Assembly (NCBI GenBank): GCA_016932145.1
Contig: JAFGDI010000134.1
Location: forward strand, 1-13,659
Source of the DNA: Sedimentisphaerales bacterium
GTDB lineage: Bacteria > Planctomycetota > Phycisphaerae > Sedimentisphaerales > SM23-30
Reading direction: 5' to 3'
Length of the DNA: 13,659 nt
Under the pieces are notes generated by a model that searched no databases, was not told the origin of the DNA, and worked only from the letters and a program-made list of their open reading frames with translations. Each line of letters begins with the position of its first letter. Position 1 is the stretch's first letter. Below are positions 1 to 5,902 of this stretch, piece after piece. The translations under genes were made by a program, and so were the position numbers.

Positions 1-29
1 AATTTTTATGTTTTTTTTCATAAGAAATT
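1..29. promoter_or_regulatory. Imperfect AT-rich inverted repeat abutting the rrf2 -35 box
   Basis: Arms at 1-10 (AATTTTTATG) and 19-29 (CATAAGAAATT) are reverse complements apart from one extra G, separated by a T run. The right arm ends where the -35 hexamer of the rrf2 promoter begins. Its position fits an operator, for example for Rrf2 autoregulation, but AT-rich DNA produces such repeats by chance and the left arm sits at the window edge. Confidence 0.3.
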
Positions 30-57
30 TGACATAATTAAATGAGACTGATATTAT
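29..57 (+). promoter_or_regulatory. Sigma70-type promoter of the Rrf2 regulator gene
   Basis: A perfect -35 hexamer TTGACA (29-34) is followed by a 17-bp spacer and a -10 hexamer TATTAT (52-57, five of six consensus positions). Transcription would begin near 64 and leave an AT-rich leader of about 85 nt before the ATG at 149. A second TATAAT-like box at 123-128 has no good -35 partner. The gene lacks a clear Shine-Dalgarno sequence, so the leader may be read in another way. Confidence 0.65.
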
Positions 58-148
58 CCCAGTATAGAAATGATAAAATTAAAAATTATTATTTAATGGA
101 AAATGAGATTAAAGCAATCCTATATAATAGTATGATACATAATATAGA

Positions 149-577
149 ATGGATATAATCAGGAAAAATACAGACTATGCTTTCAGATTGGTATCAGCCT
201 TAACTGGCAGTTATGGCCAGTTGCCCGTGTCGGTGCGTAAGCTGGCCGAGGATAATTATGTGCCCTATGAACTGGCGCGTAAGTTATTGCAGCAGTTAAG
301 CAAGACATCTCTGGTTAAGAGCACACAGGGCCCCAGGGGCGGCTATGAACTTAGCCGGGCACCTGATGAGATATCATTTATTGAGATAATAGAGGCTATA
401 CAGGGCAAGGTAAGGCTGAATCGGTGCTTATTGCCGGGCTTTAGTTGTCCGCTGAAAAGTCGCTGCCCGGTAAGTGGTCATCTGGCAGCATTGCAAAAAG
501 AGATTGAATTTCACCTGTCAGACAAAAAGCTAAGCGACCTGAATCTGGCTGGAAATAATGAAGTAATAGAAAAGTAA
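149..577 (+). CDS. Rrf2-family Fe-S transcriptional regulator (NsrR/IscR-like)
   Basis: This is a 142-aa, full-length Rrf2-family winged-helix regulator. The start resembles the family opening (I-x-R-x-T-D-Y-A-x-R, residues 4-13). A helix-turn-helix lies around residues 25-58 and the wing motif GPRGGYELSR is at 61-70. Three cysteines, C93, C100 and C106 (spacing x6 and x5), fit the usual Fe-S ligand set, although IscR and NsrR normally have x5 in both gaps. In this family the cluster senses NO, redox state or Fe-S status and sets DNA binding. The gene lies 96 bp upstream of hcp on the same strand, which favours an NsrR-like role in nitrosative stress; that is inference from neighbourhood. No strong ribosome binding site precedes the ATG. 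The regulated gene and the exact sensor type cannot be fixed from sequence. Confidence 0.92.
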   Translation: MDIIRKNTDYAFRLVSALTGSYGQLPVSVRKLAEDNYVPYELARKLLQQLSKTSLVKSTQGPRGGYELSRAPDEISFIEIIEAIQGKVRLNRCLLPGFSCPLKSRCPVSGHLAALQKEIEFHLSDKKLSDLNLAGNNEVIEK

Positions 578-590
578 TAGTAGTGAACGG

Positions 591-613
591 CCTGTTGAGA
601 ATATTGATACAGG
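591..613. promoter_or_regulatory. Candidate operator/promoter region upstream of hcp
   Basis: The rrf2-hcp gap contains the inverted repeat CCTGT (591-595) / ACAGG (609-613) around an AT-rich core. A weak promoter candidate overlaps it: TTGAGA (595-600), 16 bp, then GTTAAT (617-622). Overlap of a symmetric site with a promoter ahead of a stress gene next to an Rrf2 gene fits repression, but the arms are short and this is only a candidate. Confidence 0.3.
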
Positions 614-673
614 TCTGTTAATGGAAAATGGGTTTATCAGAACCAGATATTAAATTAAGGAAAGGCAAAAATT

Positions 674-2326
674 ATGCTATGTTATCAATGTGAGCAAACA
701 GCCAAAGGGACAGGCTGTACCATAAGTGGTGTATGTGGTAAGACACCGGAAACATCAGATCTTCAGGACCTTCTGATCTATGTAAGTAAAGCTGTGTCGA
801 TGTACGCCCACAGAGCGAGATTATTGGGAGTTAAGAACGAAAATGTTGACCGCTTTGTCATAGAGGCATTATTTACAACTGTAACTAATGTAAACTTTGA
901 CCCCAAGCGGCTCGAAGAAATAATCAGATGGGGAGAAGGCATGATAGCTGATGCCAAGGCCATGTACGAGCATATATGTAAAGAAAAAGGCCAAACACCT
1001 GAAAAGATAGCTGAATTAGATAATTGGAAGTTTCCTCAGACTCGCGAGGAGATGGTAAAAGAATCAGCAGCGATCGGTATAGCGAAAAAGCTCAGCGATC
1101 TGGGCCCGGATATTACCGGCTTGCAAGAGTTGATAACCTATGGCTTAAAGGGCACAGCAGCTTATGCAGATCATGCTATGGTGCTGGGTGTACAGGACGA
1201 CGCAGTGCCGGGCTTTTTCATTGAGGCTCTCAACTTCCTGACAACTGCTGACGGCAGAGATATTAACAAGCTGGTAGCTATGGCCCTTAAGGTTGGCGAA
1301 GTTAACCTGCATGTAATGGAAATGCTCGACAAGGCTAATACTGGTGTTTATGGTCATCCAGAGCCAACTGTGGTTAAAGTTACACCGGTTAAAGGTAAAG
1401 CTATATTGGTATCAGGTCACGACCTGAAAGACCTTGACCTGCTCTGTCAGCAGACACAGGGCAAAGGTATAAATATTTATACCCATGGCGAAATGTTGCC
1501 CTGCCTGGCATATCCCGGGTTAAAGAAATATAAGCATCTGGTAGGTAATTATGGTGGTGCCTGGCAGGATCAGCAGAAGGAATTTGCTGCATTCCCCGGT
1601 TCGATACTCATGACTACTAACTGCATTCAGAAGCCGGCAGATAGCTATATGGGCCGGATATTTACTACCGGTCTGGTAGCCTGGCCCGGCGTAGAACATA
1701 TTGGCGATGATAAAGACTTCAGTCCGGTAATCGAAGCTGCTCTGGCCGCTGATGGCTTTGCCGAAGATGCACCGGAAAAGACCATTACCATCGGTTTTGC
1801 CCATAATGCGGTAATGAGTGTAGCCGGTACGGTTATAGATGCAGTTAAGGCCGGCCAGATCAAGCATTTCTTCCTGATCGGCGGTTGCGACGGTGCTAAG
1901 CCGGGCCGTAATTACTATACTGAACTGGCAGAAGCCATTCCGCAGGATTGCGTTATCCTGACCCTGGCTTGCGGTAAGTATCGTTTCAATAAGCTGGAAT
2001 TCGGCGATATCGGCGGCATTCCTCGTTTACTGGATATTGGTCAGTGTAATGACTCTTATTCCGCGATCCAGATCGCTGTGGCTCTGGCCGGTGCGTTCAA
2101 CTGTAGCGTGAACGAACTGCCGCTGAGCATAGTCCTGAGCTGGTATGAGCAGAAAGCCGTATGCGTATTACTGACACTGCTGCACCTGGGCATCAAGAAT
2201 ATGCGCCTGGGACCAACACTGCCAGCTTTCGTAACCCCGGCAGTACTCAATGTACTGGTAGAAAACTTCGGTATCAAGCCGACCGGCGATGTACAGGGCG
2301 ACCTGAAGGATATGCTTAAGCAGTAA
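674..2326 (+). CDS. hcp: Hydroxylamine reductase / hybrid cluster protein, class I
   Basis: Hcp is a cytoplasmic iron-sulfur enzyme, described as a hydroxylamine reductase and as an NO reductase or protein S-nitrosylase, in anaerobes and facultative anaerobes. The 550-aa length is normal. The N-terminal cysteines C3, C6, C15 and C21 (x2, x8, x5) are the class I pattern that binds a [4Fe-4S] cluster. All expected ligands of the hybrid Fe-S-O cluster are visible: H249, E273, C317, C405 (GGCDG, the persulfide position), C433, C458 and E492. Nothing is truncated. The start is supported by a strong ribosome binding site, AAGGAAAGG at 657-665, eight bases before the ATG. The Rrf2 gene upstream is the probable regulator. 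No separate hcr reductase gene is nearby, as expected for class I. The stop codon lies inside a run of GTAAAAA heptamers. Confidence 0.98.
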   Translation: MLCYQCEQTAKGTGCTISGVCGKTPETSDLQDLLIYVSKAVSMYAHRARLLGVKNENVDRFVIEALFTTVTNVNFDPKRLEEIIRWGEGMIADAKAMYEHICKEKGQTPEKIAELDNWKFPQTREEMVKESAAIGIAKKLSDLGPDITGLQELITYGLKGTAAYADHAMVLGVQDDAVPGFFIEALNFLTTADGRDINKLVAMALKVGEVNLHVMEMLDKANTGVYGHPEPTVVKVTPVKGKAILVSGHDLKDLDLLCQQTQGKGINIYTHGEMLPCLAYPGLKKYKHLVGNYGGAWQDQQKEFAAFPGSILMTTNCIQKPADSYMGRIFTTGLVAWPGVEHIGDDKDFSPVIEAALAADGFAEDAPEKTITIGFAHNAVMSVAGTVIDAVKAGQIKHFFLIGGCDGAKPGRNYYTELAEAIPQDCVILTLACGKYRFNKLEFGDIGGIPRLLDIGQCNDSYSAIQIAVALAGAFNCSVNELPLSIVLSWYEQKAVCVLLTLLHLGIKNMRLGPTLPAFVTPAVLNVLVENFGIKPTGDVQGDLKDMLKQ

Positions 2327-2358
2327 AAAGTAAAAAAGGTTAAAAGTAAAAAGTAAAA
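2323..2358 (+). repeat. GTAAAAA heptamer array containing the hcp stop codon
   Basis: Units GTAAAAA (2323-2329), a variant at 2330-2337, a variant at 2338-2345, GTAAAAA (2346-2352) and GTAAAAG (2353-2359) run in tandem. The hcp TAA (2324-2326) is positions 2-4 of the first unit. The motif is related to the GTAAYAA heptamers of the dispersed repeats elsewhere in the window and to the run at the end of the secretin gene. Confidence 0.7.
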
Positions 2359-2400
2359 GCCAGTCGGTGCCTTTGCGGTGCTGACTGGCTATTTGCTTTT
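2358..2400 (+). terminator. Probable intrinsic terminator of hcp
   Basis: An 8-bp perfect stem, AGCCAGTC (2358-2365) with GACTGGCT (2383-2390), encloses a 17-nt loop and is followed by ATTTGCTTTT. The T tract is interrupted, so efficiency is uncertain. It ends the plus-strand rrf2-hcp unit just before the converging minus-strand pseudogene. Confidence 0.65.
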
Positions 2401-2404
2401 CAAA

Positions 2405-2447
2405 CAAAAAAAATCAGAACAAATCGCTGTGCGTCCCTGTTCTGGTT
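2405..2447 (-). terminator. Minus-strand terminator overlapping the toxin pseudogene 3' end
   Basis: On the minus strand the arms at 2447-2438 and 2421-2412 form a 7-bp stem plus two further pairs beyond one mismatch, followed by a run of eight T (2413-2406, plus-strand poly-A). The arms come from the codons of the conserved C-terminal motif and the stop codon of the decayed toxin gene. It would end transcription from the FtsB/DivIC-like gene side. Confidence 0.55.
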
Positions 2448-2641
2448 AAGGTCAAGGTTAATAGCTCATTTTCTATAAAATAGATAAGCAGCCAACAAGC
2501 CCCCTCTTTATGCAAAGCTGCAAATCCATTTTGAATCTGCCAGTTGTCGTCAGCTCATATTTGTTATTCCTCATCAGAAGCAACCTCAGCTATAACCTCG
2601 CGGAAATTACCATACCTTGCCAACTGCGTTGTCAATTCAGG
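2414..2641 (-). pseudogene. Decayed YafQ/RelE-family toxin (mRNA interferase) gene
   Basis: YafQ-type toxins are ribosome-dependent mRNA interferases of type II toxin-antitoxin systems. On the minus strand one frame gives LARYGNFREVIAEVASDEE and then a stop (2566-2564). The next frame (from 2565) gives NKYELTTTGRFK. The first frame then resumes with GFAALHKEGACWLLIY, continues for about ten residues, and ends in TRTGTHSDLF before TGA (2416-2414). Joined, these follow the family plan: an EVI-LAS helix, K-Y-x-L-T-G-x-F/Y-K-G, H-x(n)-WLLIY, and the RTGTHSDLF end, whose H and F match the catalytic H and F of E. coli YafQ. The Asp before the Trp of YafQ (HxxxDW) is missing and the spacing is one longer. 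Two compensating frameshifts and loss of the N-terminus next to a short palindrome indicate a dead gene. No antitoxin gene is visible. Sequencing error could explain frameshifts but not the missing start. Confidence 0.8.
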
Positions 2642-2644
2642 GGT

Positions 2645-2659
2645 CAGGCAGGATGCCTG
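2645..2659. repeat. Short GC-rich palindrome (CAGGCA-TCC-TGCCTG)
   Basis: A 6-bp stem with a 3-nt loop (plus strand CAGGCAGGATGCCTG) sits exactly where similarity to the YafQ toxin stops. Compact palindromes like this are often dispersed in bacterial genomes. Only one copy is in this window, so repeat status is a guess. Confidence 0.45.
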
Positions 2660-2691
2660 GCCTACTTATAAGCTACTATTTTGCTGCGAAA

Positions 2692-3213
2692 TCAGCAGTA
2701 TTTTTTGGAGCCGAAGCAGGTGAGGCTTATTACTATCAGGCAGGCGCCGAAGGACAGGAGTGCCATTCTTTCGCCTTTGTGGTCGGCGAGGAACTGGAAG
2801 TATTTATACCAGAAGGGGTAGTGTACGGGCTGGGGTTCTTTGGGTGCTACCTTTTCGAGGGCCTGAGCCATTTCGGGCCAGTTGCTGAGCAGAGCGTTAA
2901 AGTCTTCATGGCCAACTTTTTCATCAGGTGAGCTGACGAAGTTGAGATTGGCCTTAGCCGCCCTTTTGACGATCTCGGCATTATCCAGTCTGCGTAGTAA
3001 TTCGTTTTGCTGATCTCTCTTATCACGCAGCTGGTCAATTTTGAACTGCTGAATATTAAGGGCGTTCGAGTCGGCATAATGCCTGACGACCGGCTCAGCC
3101 AACATGCCGGTCATAATAGCCAGCCCGGCAACAGAGGCAAAGAAATAATAGGCCAGCGACTGAGCGAAAACGCCCAGATCGTGATAAAATTTTAATAGTT
3201 CAGCTTTGTCCAT
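2692..3213 (-). CDS. FtsB/DivIC-like (septum formation initiator) membrane coiled-coil protein
   Basis: This 173-aa protein has a short cytoplasmic start, a hydrophobic helix at about 17-38, a charged heptad-like coiled coil at about 52-88 (IDQLRDKRDQQNELLRRL), then NAEIVKRAAKANLNFVSSPD (78-97) ending in EKV. That stretch resembles the FtsB/DivIC pattern 'npe-x-iek-AR-x-LgxvxPgEkv'. Family members are single-pass divisome proteins that bridge FtsL and FtsQ/DivIB in the periplasm. Unlike them, this protein has a second hydrophobic helix at about 149-167 and a Cys-ending tail, so both ends would be cytoplasmic. The assignment rests on a weak motif; another membrane coiled-coil protein is possible. 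The ATG at 3213 has no obvious Shine-Dalgarno. A dispersed repeat begins about 70 bp upstream, and the toxin pseudogene follows 50 bp after the stop. Confidence 0.6.
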   Translation of the reverse strand: MDKAELLKFYHDLGVFAQSLAYYFFASVAGLAIMTGMLAEPVVRHYADSNALNIQQFKIDQLRDKRDQQNELLRRLDNAEIVKRAAKANLNFVSSPDEKVGHEDFNALLSNWPEMAQALEKVAPKEPQPVHYPFWYKYFQFLADHKGERMALLSFGACLIVISLTCFGSKKYC

Positions 3214-3281
3214 GGATGGAATTATCGACTAAAGAGCCCTGTTTTGTCCAGAATAAAATCAGGGGAAGCAGCAAGAAAGCA

Positions 3282-3424
3282 AGTAACCGTTCACAGTGCT
3301 TACATAGATTGCAGAGTTAACTGTGAACTAAACTGTTTAGTAACAAGTAATAAGTAACAAGAAACAAGCTCATGATTCTCGCTCCGCTCGAAACTGTCTG
3401 ATTTATATTGCAGGCATAGCCTGC
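3282..3424 (+). repeat. Dispersed repeat, copy A
   Basis: From one end to the other: the end motif AGTAACCGTTCACAGT (3282-3297); its partial inverted partner ACTGTGAAC (3320-3328); the palindrome CTAAACTGTTTAG (3328-3340); four 7-bp units of the form GTAAYAA/GAAACAA (3340-3367); the block GATTCTCGCTCCGCTCGAA (3374-3392); and a hairpin GCAGGC-ATA-GCCTGC (3410-3424). Positions 3283-3361 match the reverse complement of 8535-8457 without gaps, with seven mismatches by eye. Positions 3347-3424 match 8283-8362 on the same strand. No coding potential is evident. The whole 3214-3490 gap holds no gene that I can support. Confidence 0.85.
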
Positions 3425-3446
3425 TTAAATACGAAAGCAATTGTTA

Positions 3447-3471
3447 CTCTCGACGGGAGTGCCCGGGAGAG
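3447..3471 (-). terminator. GC-rich hairpin after the amidase operon
   Basis: CTCTC (3447-3451) pairs with GAGAG (3467-3471), and inside it CGGG (3454-3457) pairs with CCCG (3462-3465) around a 4-nt loop. It lies 20-44 bp beyond the stop of the last gene of the minus-strand operon. There is no T run, so it may stabilise a 3' end or act as a weak or factor-assisted terminator. Confidence 0.4.
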
Positions 3472-3490
3472 CCTGGAGGTATAGTCTGGA

Positions 3491-3760
3491 TTACTTTTTC
3501 TTTTGCCACTGTTCGACATTGCGAGCGAGAACCTGGACATCTCTTCGGGTCATAATATGGTTAATGATATCAGGGTGGACCTTGACATTAAGCATAGCTT
3601 TATGAACTCTCTGCCAGAGCTGCTCGGCCTTTTTTTCGGTTTCAGCGAGATAAAGCTCAGTAATAAGCTCCTGAAGCCGCTGAATAGAGATGGCATCAAT
3701 ATTCTGATAGTAGTTATTTATAACCTTTTGCTGAAATTTTGAATAATCGCCTGAAGCCAT
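3491..3760 (-). CDS. Small conserved-looking hypothetical protein (89 aa)
   Basis: I do not recognise a named family. The 89-aa protein is soluble, rich in Lys, Gln and Glu, and apparently all-helical, with no signal peptide or membrane helix. Notable stretches are INNYYQNIDAISIQRLQELI (15-34) and VHPDIINHIMTRRDVQVLAR (56-75). The ATG at 3760 has a good ribosome binding site, AGGTGA (minus strand, 3770-3765), which is built from the last codon and the stop of the amidase gene, so the two are translationally coupled. It is the last gene of the STAS-RsbW-STAS-amidase operon. The small helical form fits an accessory or partner protein, but no function can be assigned. A six-Lys/Gln-rich tail (QWQKKK) ends it. 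Confidence 0.85.
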   Translation of the reverse strand: MASGDYSKFQQKVINNYYQNIDAISIQRLQELITELYLAETEKKAEQLWQRVHKAMLNVKVHPDIINHIMTRRDVQVLARNVEQWQKKK

Positions 3761-3764
3761 ATTA

Positions 3765-3770
3765 TCACCT
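3765..3770 (-). promoter_or_regulatory. Ribosome binding site overlapping the amidase stop codon
   Basis: On the minus strand AGG-TGA is both the final Arg codon plus stop of the amidase and a Shine-Dalgarno sequence four bases before the ATG at 3760. This arrangement couples translation of the 89-aa protein to termination on the amidase gene. Confidence 0.7.
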
Positions 3771-4451
3771 GCCTAACCCAATTTTCTGCCAGGAGAACTT
3801 TTTACCCGGGCAGAGTGTCCCGCCATTTTCAGCCTCATTATGCCCGACGATCTTATCGGGGGTTATGCCGTATCGGTCGCTGAGGAATTCGATCAGGTTT
3901 GCCAGCGATTTATACTGCTGTTCGGTAGGCACATTCTTCTCAAAGTTTCCTACCAGGCAAATACCAATATAATGCTCATTCCAGTGATTATCATCAGTTA
4001 CACTAACCCGGCAATGAGCGCCGTGCTTCTGCTGCATCCAGCGGTAGCCGACCTCGACCTCACCATCTCTTTTAGCCATAGCATTTATGCCATTGCAAAT
4101 AACAAAATGATAGCCCAGCTCATCAAGCCCCTGCTCTTTATGCCATCTGTCCATAGTGGTAGCATCGCCAAAATCGGAGGCCGAATGGTGGATAATAATA
4201 CCCTCCCACTTTCTGAGCCCTTCATTTTCGATAACAGGCAGCCATTGCGGGTATTTCACCTCTCTGAGCGAGGCAATAGTCTGCTCATCAAGGGGCTTGA
4301 TCGTAACTTTATTATTACTTTCCAGCTCAAAAACCTGCTCAAAGGTAGGCTTTAGCGGTTGCGTGGCAGAAGGTGAACTCTTACAGCCAGTCAAAAAAGA
4401 CAAGGCTATGACAAAGATACAGGAAAATATAAAAGGGATTCTGGCAGGCAC
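3765..4451 (-). CDS. Lipoprotein N-acetylmuramoyl-L-alanine amidase (Amidase_2/PGRP fold)
   Basis: This 228-aa enzyme should cleave the bond between N-acetylmuramate and L-alanine in peptidoglycan. A lipoprotein signal peptide with lipobox L20-T-G-C23 puts it on the periplasmic face of a membrane. A linker (24-82) leads to a zinc amidase domain. The likely zinc ligands are H88 (IIIHHS), H204 (VGHNEA) and C214 (TLCPGKKF), the T7-lysozyme/PGRP pattern. Y114 (GYHFVI) matches the conserved Tyr, and K200, just before the VGH motif, is a plausible second catalytic residue. The start is GTG at 4451 with an AAGAGAGA ribosome binding site a few bases upstream; a later start would cut the signal peptide. 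It sits 31 bp after the second STAS gene. Placement after a partner-switching module suggests cell-wall remodelling under that control, which is inference. It could serve recycling, division or sporulation-like development. Confidence 0.93.
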   Translation of the reverse strand: MPARIPFIFSCIFVIALSFLTGCKSSPSATQPLKPTFEQVFELESNNKVTIKPLDEQTIASLREVKYPQWLPVIENEGLRKWEGIIIHHSASDFGDATTMDRWHKEQGLDELGYHFVICNGINAMAKRDGEVEVGYRWMQQKHGAHCRVSVTDDNHWNEHYIGICLVGNFEKNVPTEQQYKSLANLIEFLSDRYGITPDKIVGHNEAENGGTLCPGKKFSWQKIGLGR

Positions 4452-4482
4452 AATTATCTCTCTTTCTTACCTTATTTTTCTA

Positions 4483-4830
4483 TTAGCCGTTAAGCTGACA
4501 ACAAGCAGTGTTCTGATCAGCATAAAGCACAAAAAAGCTATCAAGCTGGGTGGTATTCAGCAGCCTTTGAATCATAACCGGAACAGAGCAGAGTACAAAA
4601 TGTGTCCCGGCGGCATTACATTTACGGTAGGCCCTTATCAGAGAACTAAGCCCGACACTGCAAATAAAATCAAGTCCGGAAAGGTCAACGATGATATTAC
4701 CGCCCTGCTGGTCAATGATCTGGTTAAAGGCCTTGTCCAGTCGCTCAATTTCCATCATATCAGCCTGACCGATAAGCGAAACGACAGAAGCAGAGCCATT
4801 TTTAGAAATATTTATATGAAAATCACTCAT
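4483..4830 (-). CDS. STAS-domain anti-anti-sigma factor (SpoIIAA/RsbV-like), second copy
   Basis: This 115-aa single-domain STAS protein has the usual fold order: a beta strand at about 14-20, NIIVDLSGLDF at 45-55, then the phospho-switch loop I-C57-S58-V59-G60-L61. In SpoIIAA/RsbV that loop reads D-S-S-G-L and the first Ser is phosphorylated by the anti-sigma kinase. Here S58 keeps the acceptor position, while the preceding Asp is Cys and the following Ser is Val. It begins seven bases after the kinase stop. An AGGAG about 14 bases upstream, at the kinase 3' end, is a rather distant ribosome binding site. When unphosphorylated it should bind and sequester the kinase. The Cys-rich C-terminus (CCQLNG) is unusual. 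Confidence 0.93.
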   Translation of the reverse strand: MSDFHINISKNGSASVVSLIGQADMMEIERLDKAFNQIIDQQGGNIIVDLSGLDFICSVGLSSLIRAYRKCNAAGTHFVLCSVPVMIQRLLNTTQLDSFFVLYADQNTACCQLNG

Positions 4831-4837
4831 GAGTGAA

Positions 4838-5281
4838 CTAAACGCTCCTCTTTTTAATCATTCGTACTATATTACCTCTTCCAAGATAGTCAAGCTGGTC
4901 AAGGTAAGCATTCATAAGCAGCAGTCCCCTGCCGCCCGGCCGGGAGATATTTTCCTGAGACCTGGGGTCAGGCACATCACCCGGGTTAAACCCTTTACCC
5001 TGATCTTCCACGAATATCTCCAGTAAAGCCTGCGAGAGAAAATACTTAACTTTAACGAGTTTGGAGTTATCGCCGCCATTACCATGCCTGACGGCATTAG
5101 TTAAGGCCTCTTCCAGGCAAAGCCGAATGGCGAACATATCGGCAGCATTAAAACCAATATCCCCGGCAGCAGAGAGTATCTGGTTTTCCACCCCCCTGAC
5201 CTCCTCCAGGTTACTGGCAACGGTTAATTCTATGTATTGTCTGTCTGTCATAATAGATAAAAGTGAGGTACAGCTATTCAT
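4838..5281 (-). CDS. RsbW/SpoIIAB-type serine kinase (anti-sigma factor, HATPase)
   Basis: This 147-aa protein is a GHKL ATPase of the HATPase_c_2 type. The N box is at 57-68 (EEALTNAVRHGN), the G1 box D93-Q-G-K-G-F98 at 93-98, and the G2 region GGRGLLLM at 116-123. Such kinases bind a sigma factor or another target and phosphorylate the STAS partner on Ser. It lies between two STAS genes, its presumed substrates. No sigma factor gene is in the window, so the target could be elsewhere or not a sigma factor. The start is uncertain: the first ATG is at 5281 and a second, at 5251 (residue 11, MTDRQYIEL), better matches family N-termini; neither has a clear ribosome binding site. A CheW/two-component role is unlikely because no histidine kinase domain is present. 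Confidence 0.93.
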   Translation of the reverse strand: MNSCTSLLSIMTDRQYIELTVASNLEEVRGVENQILSAAGDIGFNAADMFAIRLCLEEALTNAVRHGNGGDNSKLVKVKYFLSQALLEIFVEDQGKGFNPGDVPDPRSQENISRPGGRGLLLMNAYLDQLDYLGRGNIVRMIKKRSV

Positions 5282-5326
5282 ACGCGGTATAAATACTTTT
5301 CCAATAGAGTGTTACACGAAGGAGTA

Positions 5327-5689
5327 TTATCTGTCAAAACTCATGATCGCCTGATCTGGCTTTTCAAAGATCATAAAGAGCTTATTGAGTTTGGTAATGA
5401 CAAATATCTCATAAAGAGCAGGGTTAATATTGCACAGACGCAATTTGCCATTGCCCTCTTCGATCCGTTTATGAATTCTGATAAGCATACCTAAAGCACT
5501 GGAGCTGAAGTGTTTAACCTTCTGGAAGCTGACCAGCAGATTAAGCCCCTGATTATCATCTATCAATTTCAGAATAGTATCAGTAATAGAGGTAATAACC
5601 GCCTCATCAAGTATCTCTTCTTTGAGAAGTTCTACCTGGACGATGCCATCGTGATGGGTTACTTCAATTTTCGGTTCGCCAACTTGCAT
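5327..5689 (-). CDS. STAS-domain anti-anti-sigma-like protein, first copy
   Basis: This 120-aa single-domain STAS protein is the first gene of the operon. The core strand NLLVSFQKVKHF (50-61) runs into the phospho-switch loop S62-S63-S64-A65-L66-G67, which aligns with D-S-S-G-L-G of SpoIIAA; S63 would be the phospho-acceptor and the usual Asp is Ser62. It differs clearly from the second STAS protein in sequence, so this is not a recent duplication. A ribosome binding site (GAGAGG on the minus strand, near 5699-5704) precedes the ATG. The pair of STAS proteins around one kinase suggests two inputs competing for it. One of the two could equally regulate a different kinase. Confidence 0.92.
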   Translation of the reverse strand: MQVGEPKIEVTHHDGIVQVELLKEEILDEAVITSITDTILKLIDDNQGLNLLVSFQKVKHFSSSALGMLIRIHKRIEEGNGKLRLCNINPALYEIFVITKLNKLFMIFEKPDQAIMSFDR

Positions 5690-5760
5690 ATTTCTGGCCT
5701 CTCTTTCTTAGCGAAAACGCGCACAAAGCACAAATCTCATTTAAGAATAATAACCGTAAG

Positions 5761-5789
5761 ATTTTAGCTGCCAGATGAGATTAAGACAA
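5761..5789 (-). promoter_or_regulatory. Candidate promoter of the STAS-RsbW-amidase operon
   Basis: On the minus strand, TTGTCT (5789-5784) is followed by a 17-bp spacer and TAAAAT (5766-5761), five of six matches to the -10 consensus. Transcription would start near 5754, about 65 nt before the first STAS start codon. This is a consensus match by eye only. Confidence 0.5.
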
Positions 5790-5902
5790 GGATTTTTTAT
5801 CGACTATTAAAGACGAGTCCCGGGAAAGACAAATATCTTGCTAAATATGTGTGAATATGATACATATATACCAAAGACAACCCGACACAGGAGACCGAAT
5901 AA

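Noticed and set aside
2617..2931. 104-codon open frame on the plus strand
   Set aside because: It is antisense to the FtsB/DivIC-like gene and runs over the palindrome and pseudogene edge; no domain or ribosome binding site.
4156..4836. 226-codon open frame on the plus strand
   Set aside because: It lies opposite the amidase and second STAS genes, which have clear family motifs, ribosome binding sites and operon spacing; its translation shows no domain.
5833..5870. Promoter for the secretin gene
   Set aside because: TTGCTA (5838-5843) and TATGAT (5856-5861) are too close to each other, and other pairings match the consensus poorly, so no site can be fixed.
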